In this document: positions 1 through 64,000 of the stretch, piece by piece | Layout: every line of letters begins with the position of its first letter | Position numbering within the stretch: the stretch's first letter is position 1 | NCBI GenBank assembly: GCA_054601695.1 | Contig: BAAHQB010000087.1 | Span: 558,001-622,000, forward strand | Origin: Amorphochlora amoebiformis | Lineage: Eukaryota; Cercozoa; Chlorarachniophyceae | DNA length: 64,000 bases | Reading direction: 5' to 3' | Translations under genes and position numbers: made by a program | The notes under the pieces: model-generated | Databases searched by the model: none | The model's input: only the letters and a program-made list of their open reading frames with translations | Told to the model about the DNA's origin: nothing

Positions 1-13660
<13,660 letters not shown>

Positions 13661-13877
13661 CTAAGGGTAGCATTCCCTACGCGTTGCAAAAAAATAGTCA
13701 AACCCGAAGGATCTTTGGCTCTCCTGAATCCGACTCTCTCCCCTTCTCTATCACCTACTCTTCTCTCTCTTCTTGAAACCATAGTCTCTTCAACATACGC
13801 AAATACATGCACAAATACTTAGTACATGCAAGAAAAAAGAAACAAGTGCATACCTTACGCAGAATGCCCTACCCAAC
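13661..13877. other. Putative divergent intergenic/promoter region
   Basis: This stretch separates the minus-strand gene on the left from the first ATG of the large plus-strand gene at 13878. It is unique sequence without microsatellites. A minus-strand open frame in it could be the missing 5' exon of the left gene, but I could not connect its phase. I see no clear TATA box. A shared bidirectional promoter is inference from geometry only. Confidence 0.3.
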
Positions 13878-50097
<36,220 letters not shown>

Positions 50098-51005
50098 ACT
50101 AGATGAATCCGACCGTGCATATCATTTTAAGTTCAGAAGTCAAAAATTCCCATGTACAAATACAAACTGACCGTAATGATTACTTGCAAATGAACAGTTG
50201 CTGAGTACTGAGAGTAATAATTCTAGTAGGATCCGATGTATCTGGATGCACACACACACTGGACACATATACACAACACATACTAGACATATTGTATTTA
50301 TAATATCTTTGGATATTGATAACATTGTATGAATTTATAATTATCGTTTATAAATTACATGTACACACAGAATATAAATATATATGCACATATAACGTAT
50401 ATTATATGTGTGTGTGTGGTGTTCAGTCTAGCTCTAGTACCTAATGAACACCATACATATTATTTTTATATCATAGTATGCGTGTGTCTGGCTTAAGTAC
50501 CGCATGATAACACCATGTAAGCTAGGTATGTGTATGTATTTTTTTATCATAGAAAATATGTATATATACATATGATATATGTATATATATAGATATATCT
50601 GGATATCTTGGATTTTCTCATATATGTTATACGCTAGTACGTTATATATATATATATATATTAATATATCATACTGAATCTAGTGAATTGACTAGCCTAG
50701 TAGCTAGCTAGCCTGTGAAGAAGCCTCTATAGCTGTGCACGTTCTTGACGCGTACAGTAGGTGTTTGACGGACTACTAGACTCTAGAGAATCTGGAACTC
50801 GATGATCAATACTAGTATAAATCTCCAGAATCTAGTACTACTAGTAGATTGAGTCTAGTGAGTATCGTCCCGATCGCAATCAAGGACTATCTAGTATCTG
50901 CGCCAATACGTATGATATATGTAAATTATTATGGGTTAATAATTCTAGACATTTCTGACACGCTAAACGCAGCTCAAGTTCTAGCTGGAACCATCTATCC
51001 GGGCA
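50098..51005. other. Convergent intergenic region
   Basis: This is the space between the stop codons of the giant gene and the cyclase gene. Up to about 50680 it is AT-rich, with two loosely repeated stretches near 50415-50540. From 50680 to 51000 the base use changes: almost no (TA)n, and many CTAG and GCTAGC words. I see no open frame with splice sites. No clear AATAAA polyadenylation signal stands out next to either stop codon. Confidence 0.5.
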
Positions 51006-52175
51006 TCAGTCCGTAGCTAGAGGCGACTTTTCACTCTTTTTCTCCACAGACTGAGATTTCTCTGCCTCTACATTGGCGCTGGGGGCTTCACAAAATTCTG
51101 TCTTTATCGACAGAATGATTGAATCGTTTGTTTTTTCTGAAGGCCATCTTGGGACAACATGAGAGGATCGAGGCACACTCGAAGCACGACAACTCTTAGC
51201 AGGAGTCCGAGTCGGGGGCGTGTGTGTGGTGGAATTAGGGGAAACAGATTCCACAACCGGAGCGAGGTTGTTCATGGAGGACATAAACGAGGATTGACTT
51301 TCGATGCACGAAACAGGGCCCGAGGTCTGACCCACCATCGCTGATAATGTGCTCACGTGCCTATTACTAGCTCCTTTCGGGTGTTTTTCCTTGGCCTTTG
51401 TGTATTCCAGAGCTCAAAACCCAAATCAAGTTATTAACACGTGTAATGCTTACGTTCAGGGTGTGTAGATGCCCAAAAGTGGAAGATCTATTCTTCAGCT
51501 TCTGGGGTAAGATCTCGTAGATCTGCGCTGGTGCCGCGATCCCCTTGAGCTTATGATGACCCATGTCCTTCATCACGAACGGGTCATCCGCAAATATCTT
51601 GGAGTCCTAAGGTGGTTTCCATCGTGAATGGGTCCAAACAGGAATGCTAACAAGGGTGGGCAGTGGCAATTTTTACCACTTGTTGAGCTCTCTTGATATC
51701 CGCCAATATTTCATCGGTGATGAGCACCTGCCCCCCGTTAGCCGCGTGTGCCACACGTGCCGATTTGTTCACGGATGGGCCGTAGTAGTCCATTCTTCCC
51801 GTGGTGGGGGCGCGCTTTCCAGTGGGCCTACCGACTTCCATGCCCATGTGAACGCGCATTCCATTGAAGAGGACTTTTCCGTCCTGTTTAGGGGGGTTCT
51901 ATGTCATTCACTTTCCAATGTAATCACAGCGAGTGTGCTCAAGATTTAAGCTACCTTGACCATCTTCTTTGTGTATTTCGACTCTTTAAACTCTTCAGGC
52001 CATTCCGCGCTCACCTAGAATCGCAGGTATGTACAATGTATGAATAAATATATGTAATAAACTACTCATTTATATGTAGATATTACCTATACACAGAAAT
52101 ATATACATATACACACACACACAACACACACACACATATATATATATATTATATATATATATATATGTATATATG

Positions 52176-52206
<31 letters not shown>

Positions 52207-52957
52207 ATATATACATGATATGCGTATGATGTGTGCATATATATTTATATATATATATATATATATATACATATATAGTATATATACATGATACACGTAT
52301 ATACACACAGATAGAACGTACATACGTTCACACCTAAAATATATTTTCATGGTATTTAATGTGATGTTACCAACGCTTCCTGCACCGCCAAACACCACGA
52401 CAACGCCTCCCAAGCTGCAAAGAACGCTACCATGAAGGTTGTACCTTCGGTTTTAACCTCATAACCACGAAATTTCCGCAAGATCTCGCGGAGGATGCCA
52501 TCATGGATATCGATCGCATCTCCCATGGCAGCGCCATCGATATCATTCCTAAGGACGGGTTAAGGTCAGGATTAGCTGAAGGGCTAGGGCAGAAGTTCGG
52601 TAGCTACCAGAGATCGGAGATGCCCTGCACTCCAGAAAACACGATCGTCACCTAAAATATTAACGTCCAGATATTGCTTTGATGTGCTGCAATGGATGTT
52701 AGGTTGGTTTCCGTACCGTGCCCTCGGGAGCTTTTTCTCGCAGCGAAGCCATGAATTCTCCCTTGACAGAAAACGACGAACCTCGCCCTGTAAAGAAGGC
52801 AATGAACGAGGTCTCTTCTCACATATGTGTTTGACAGATGCAGAAATGCATTTAATGGAGTAATAACAAAAAAATTGAAATTGATACAATAGTGATATTG
52901 CATACATGTTTTATACTTATGCACATGTAACATATCTATTTTTATACATTTAATTAT

Positions 52958-52995
<38 letters not shown>

Positions 52996-53113
52996 TACAT
53001 ACATAATATTATTTTACAAAATACACTATATATTTAATTATATACATATGCACACGGACACCATGCTCACATGCACCTTATACTATTTTTTCAATATATA
53101 TGTATTATATACG

Positions 53114-53202
<89 letters not shown>

Positions 53203-53245
53203 CATAATGCATTTATACATACATATATTTTTATATATGTTTATA

Positions 53246-53299
<54 letters not shown>

Positions 53300-53354
53300 T
53301 GAGTGTGTCGATGGTTGATATATATATATATGTATATATATATTTTATTATATA

Positions 53355-53397
<43 letters not shown>

Positions 53398-55422
53398 AAA
53401 AAAAAAAAATCATGAGTGTGTCGATTGCTGCGGGTTAGGTTGGCGAGAGTATTGAAACAAAATTACTTGATCGCATCTTTCGATTGGCTTTCTCCTTGCT
53501 TAACTTGTTGACGCTCATGATCCAATCATCCATATCCTGTCTCGAGTCTGCAGCGAATGGGTAGAATCTCCCGGCATCGTTCACGTTGAATCGGAATGAG
53601 AACTGTGTCTCGGATGGAATTTCTCCTATAAACTCCTCCTTATGTTGCGTCGGGCGCACCACCTTCGTCTTAGAGCAGCTCACCCCCTCAGCAAGGTTTA
53701 GGTTGCCCTAATATCAAGGTTTGGATTTAGAACCTGAAATGACGAATATTGTATAAGGGTGTAAGAAACTGAAGTGTATACCTCACCTTTACAGTCATCT
53801 CGTAGTAGCAGCACTTTTTATCATGCAGCATAAAATATCGCTTCCTCCAAGGATCTTTGCTGTGTTGAGAGGAGCGAATACAGTATGGAAAATCAGCAAC
53901 CAAGGGCGAAGGCTTAGTAAAACTAATACAATGGACTTACGAGCTATCGTGTGGGTTCTTCTTCCACAGCCATCCCTGAACCAAATACTGTAAAAGGGGA
54001 AACCAATCGTTAGTTGTGTGTCACACAGGGTGTGTCCCCACGAAGCGAGGGTTAAATCGGCTCTTACATCGTCACGCAGCTTTACTCCCTTCTCTATCTT
54101 GGAGAATGCTGCTGTCCACATATTCAGGTCTTCCTGCGAGGGTGCTGCGAGTTCAATCTTCCTAGAGCGTTGGGGAGTGATGATATCGAAAGGATAAATC
54201 AAGTCCCTTCCCCTCTTTGACGCCGCCTCCTCTTTCGCATCCTTCCTCTCGGTAAGAATGGGCAGCTCTTCAGTGCTCCTCAGCTCTGGCTGTTTCTCGA
54301 GTACTATCGACTTCGGCATCGCCTTGCAGCCTTGAAGGAGGAATGATCCCTAAGAATGGTGGGCAACGATTAGCTCAAACAAAAAATTAATCGATCAAGA
54401 GTCTCTGGAAGTCTACAAACCTTGATTTTCGGAGTATGATATCGCAATGTGTCCGGTGTGAGAATGACAAATTTCGGATCCCACGAGTCCTTCTCGCCCT
54501 TCCGCTTTGATAGCCATCCAACTCTACCCCCACGGCTAGTGGCGATACTGTTCCACATGCTTGGACCTGATGAGAGAGCTCAGTTGAGCATTATCTGGAC
54601 ATCTGCTTAAGATCGTACCCATGCCCTCAAGAGCCTTTGTTCGGCTCATACTAAACCGTCTCGCTGCCGAGCCGGTTCTCGATCTCGAAATGTGGGAGAC
54701 GGATGGACTAGAGACTGTTATCTGGCATGGGGAAACAACATGAGGAAACAAGAACCCCTAAGGCCAGGGAGATATTTTGTTAGATACTTACGTTCCGGTG
54801 GACATATTTTTCCAGATCTTTCTCGTCCTTTTGGGGTTGAGTATGAGTTTCTATTCAACCAAATAATGCTGGGATTTTACCGTAATTTCTAGCGGCATCT
54901 CTATCTTGGTCGTAGCCTTGAATTCGTTGGCGCAGTTCTCTACGAATGCGTGCAAGCAGCTTTCTACACGAAACCTGATATTTTCGATATTTCATTCCCA
55001 ATTGACCCCTTTGGTTGTATATTATTACCTGTAGCCCTCCTTGTTTGACATGACCTGTAGCACCATCTCGTCCGATTCCCTACTAACCACCAGCCCCACC
55101 AGATCGTTAAACTCTACCCGCCATCTGTACTGCTTGCAGCTCTCGCTTGGCCGATAGTTATATATAGCCTTATTCGTGAGCACCAGCCACCGATCCTGCT
55201 TCATCGTAGTAAATAACTTCTTCTTCAGCTTTTTGCACTTGCACGAAAACTTGAGGCTTTCCGATTCATCTGAAAACGCGAGTATCGAGTCAAACGTAAG
55301 AAGCCTATATTTCATGTCATGTTCTTACTTTCCAAAAACTTTTTAAGATTTGGGTTGTTGGCTATGCCCGCGTAATCGTGCTTGTGTTCCTCTAGCGATG
55401 CAAACAGCGCATTGACGCTCAT
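51006..55422 (-). CDS. TH1-PH-PH-nucleotide cyclase, C2-like
   Basis: Seventeen exons: 55329-55422, 55029-55269, 54881-54974, 54792-54827, 54619-54721, 54421-54566, 54068-54349, 53941-53987, 53787-53859, 53467-53707, 52717-52787, 52608-52651, 52371-52548, 51955-52014, 51677-51883, 51454-51606 and 51006-51395. They sum to 2460 bases, 819 residues. The ATG at 55422 is preceded by an in-frame TGA 24 bases upstream. Domains: TH1-like membrane-binding fold, residues about 31-143; PH1 about 200-325 (GWLSK start, closing Trp316); PH2 about 335-440 (GWLWKKN, closing Trp434); class III cyclase about 472-690; Ser/Thr-rich tail to 819. The cyclase has VTIVFSG and [11 protein letters not shown], where active family members have Asp in both motifs. 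It probably sits at a phosphoinositide membrane and needs a partner to make cAMP. The last exon's acceptor (ACAAAG) is weak but keeps phase. Confidence 0.9.
51454..52787 (-). other. Class III cyclase catalytic domain exons
   Basis: Six exons spell the complete cyclase homology domain. Residues: [15 protein letters not shown] (477-491), with Gly483 at the first metal-Asp position; [15 protein letters not shown] (519-533), with Lys523 as adenine-contact lysine and Thr527 at the second metal-Asp position; [14 protein letters not shown] (601-614), with Asp602 completing the adenine-specific Lys/Asp pair and Asn609/Arg613 as transition-state residues; and the closing [18 protein letters not shown]. 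This pattern, no metal aspartates with Lys/Asp and Asn/Arg kept, is that of the C2 half of mammalian transmembrane adenylyl cyclases. The sequence style ([14 protein letters not shown]) is that of the fungal Cyr1-type subfamily. Confidence 0.9.
53467..54566 (-). other. Tandem PH domain exons
   Basis: PH1 comes from 54421-54566 and 54068-54349: a first strand [17 protein letters not shown], then [13 protein letters not shown], a long basic insertion, and the C-terminal helix [18 protein letters not shown]2 comes from 53941-53987, 53787-53859 and 53467-53707: [43 protein letters not shown] and the helix [14 protein letters not shown]. Both have the invariant tryptophan of the closing helix. The Lys/Arg-rich first loops suggest phosphoinositide binding, which is inference. 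Confidence 0.85.
54881..55269 (-). other. TH1-like (myosin-I tail-type) domain exons
   Basis: Two exons encode [57 protein letters not shown] and a helix [11 protein letters not shown]. This is the strand order of myosin tail homology 1 domains (LTDKAIYxL, 'SxxSDExVLHV', then the closing helix), a PH-like lipid-binding fold. A generic PH-like fold is the alternative. No myosin motor is present in this gene. Confidence 0.6.
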
Positions 55423-55533
55423 GCCGACCGACTCGTTCCCCTTTCAGCCACACAGACGAAGCGACATTGGGTTCGATAAGAAAACGCGGCCGAATTAAAA
55501 AATCGGCAATGGAGTGTCTGCTGGAATGAGACC
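55423..55533. promoter_or_regulatory. Bidirectional promoter, 111 bp
   Basis: Only 111 bases separate the start codons of the cyclase gene (minus, 55422) and the FUZ-like gene (plus, 55534). Both 5' untranslated regions and any core promoters must lie here or overlap coding sequence. The stretch is unique, moderately GC-rich for this window and free of (TA)n. No TATA box is visible. Shared regulation is inference from the geometry. Confidence 0.55.
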
Positions 55534-59432
<3,899 letters not shown>

Positions 59433-60611
59433 CCCATCGCTTGTTAATGACTAGCCAAACTGGACGCCAGATGATTCATTATTCATGATTTCGATATACA
59501 GTCAGTCATTTTCTGTCAATCTGCCAGTTGTGTCGCTCCTGTTAATTTAATTTAGTCTAGATTAAATTAACGAAATTCAGTTCACTTGGATGTGTTGATT
59601 CATAACTACTAGAACTAACTCACCGGGTCTACCCAGACTATCATATATATACTAGATATAGAAGTAGTGAGAGGATCGACTAGCTCCCGGTAGCCTGACG
59701 AGATATATCTGGACACATTTCGTATTCCAGCTTACTGTTAGACATTAGTGATGTCTGCGATGCCCGGTTGTAAGTATGCGTACGTACCGGTACGTACCTG
59801 CCCTGAGTCAATATCGTAACAGACGCTCCGACTAGTTGGATAGTATCTGTCAACACAACGCTTGTAGCACAGCATATTTTAGTATCAACAATCAGTATAT
59901 GCAATGGTGACTCCACTGACTCGGCCAGTCTGTTTAACAGTATACGTATACCGTACGTATGCCAGTATACGTATGCCGTGTATGTACGTACGCCGCGTAC
60001 GCACTGATTGTATACGCATACGTATCCGATGTCTAGACAACATGTACGCATGCGCATTCATGATGATCATGATGTTAAGGTGCGTAATATACGTACGCAC
60101 ACATTATTAGTCGGCTAACAATAAAGTTGAATGTATATATCTGCGCCTGCTACATCATCAGTACACAATATCTGAAACTGAGATACTAGTATCGGCGGCT
60201 AGTCGGACACGGGATGACTCATCATTTGTGCATACGTATACGCACCACGGTGTGTAGTCTGGAGAGTATCTTGAGTATAGTGTATCAATAACTATGAGAT
60301 TTAGTAGCTTAATTGTGTTATATACTAGCTCTAGTAGATAGCTAGATAGTTCCAAGTCGCCAGCCGGTAGTATAGTATACGTACGTACAGATATAACTTT
60401 CAGGTTATTGAGCGTCGATTGCTACACTGAATAATAGGCTAATGGCTATGATCATAAGAACTCCAATAATGCACACGTCAGTTTAAGTTTATACATATCC
60501 AAAGTGAATCATCCGCATTATTAATCGTCAGTGGCCCCACCGACCATAATGAATATCTAGATATGATCATTTGGGCAGAAACAGCTTCCTCTAGTTGCTA
60601 CAGTCTATCTA
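59433..60611. other. Convergent intergenic region, palindrome-rich
   Basis: This is the space between the FUZ-like stop and the kinase stop. It has almost no microsatellite, in sharp contrast to the flanks. It is rich in short self-complementary words: CTAG, TACGTA, GTACGTAC, TATACGTATACG, ATGATCATGAT. I see no splice-bounded open frame. The change of texture at 59450 and 60620 is abrupt. Confidence 0.5.
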
Positions 60612-63966
<3,355 letters not shown>

Positions 63967-64000
63967 CTGGTATGTTGAATATTTATATATGTATATGTAT

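Noticed and set aside
51159-51949. Plus-strand frames opposite the cyclase exons
   Set aside because: They are antisense shadows of well-supported cyclase exons with recognisable motifs.

Overview
This window is a piece of eukaryotic nuclear genome, probably from a flagellated or ciliated protist or a relative of one; I cannot name the species. About nine tenths of it is low-complexity DNA: very long (TA)n runs, TATG/CA-type microsatellites, CT/GA tracts, and interstitial telomere-type TTAGGG/CCCTAA arrays. Unique sequence lies between these repeats as short blocks with GT-AG borders. Joining the blocks and checking intron phase by hand turns them into small exons of multi-exon genes. The exon models below are my own manual splicing from the DNA; no transcript evidence was available.

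Five genes alternate in strand. (1) 1-13660, minus: an unidentified protein with Ser/Lys-rich stretches, incomplete at both ends. (2) 13878-50097, plus: a giant gene of about 54 tiny exons (about 3.15 kb coding in 36 kb) for a roughly 1050-residue protein with an acidic N-terminal part, a coiled coil, a basic Ser/Pro linker and a helical C-terminal half with an acidic tail. This layout recalls ATRIP/Rad26/Ddc2 checkpoint proteins, but that identity is weak. (3) 51006-55422, minus: an 819-residue protein with a TH1-like domain, two PH domains and a class III nucleotide cyclase domain. The cyclase lacks both metal-binding aspartates but keeps the adenine-selecting Lys/Asp and the transition-state Asn/Arg, so it looks like a C2-type half-site. 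(4) 55534-59432, plus: a 462-residue three-longin protein resembling Fuzzy (FUZ/CPLANE3), a planar polarity and cilium assembly factor. (5) 60612-63966, minus: the C-terminal half of a tyrosine-kinase-group kinase (HRDFAARN, DFG, APE motifs). Genes 3 and 4 are head to head with 111 bp between start codons. Genes 2/3 and 4/5 are tail to tail.

The most unusual feature is in the introns. Many exon-intron junctions are followed or preceded by tandem 'echoes', degenerating copies of the exon end plus its splice site, spaced by (TA)n. I count at least 17 such cases with 2 to 8 copies, on both strands and in at least three genes. Telomere-type arrays often sit directly against splice sites: GTTAGG serves as a donor, and CCCTAAC arrays lie just before acceptors, where CTAAC resembles a branch point. 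One stretch of about 1.9 kb with three exons is duplicated in tandem. In contrast, gene 3 has mostly compact introns of 50-80 bp, so the repeat expansion is uneven along the region.
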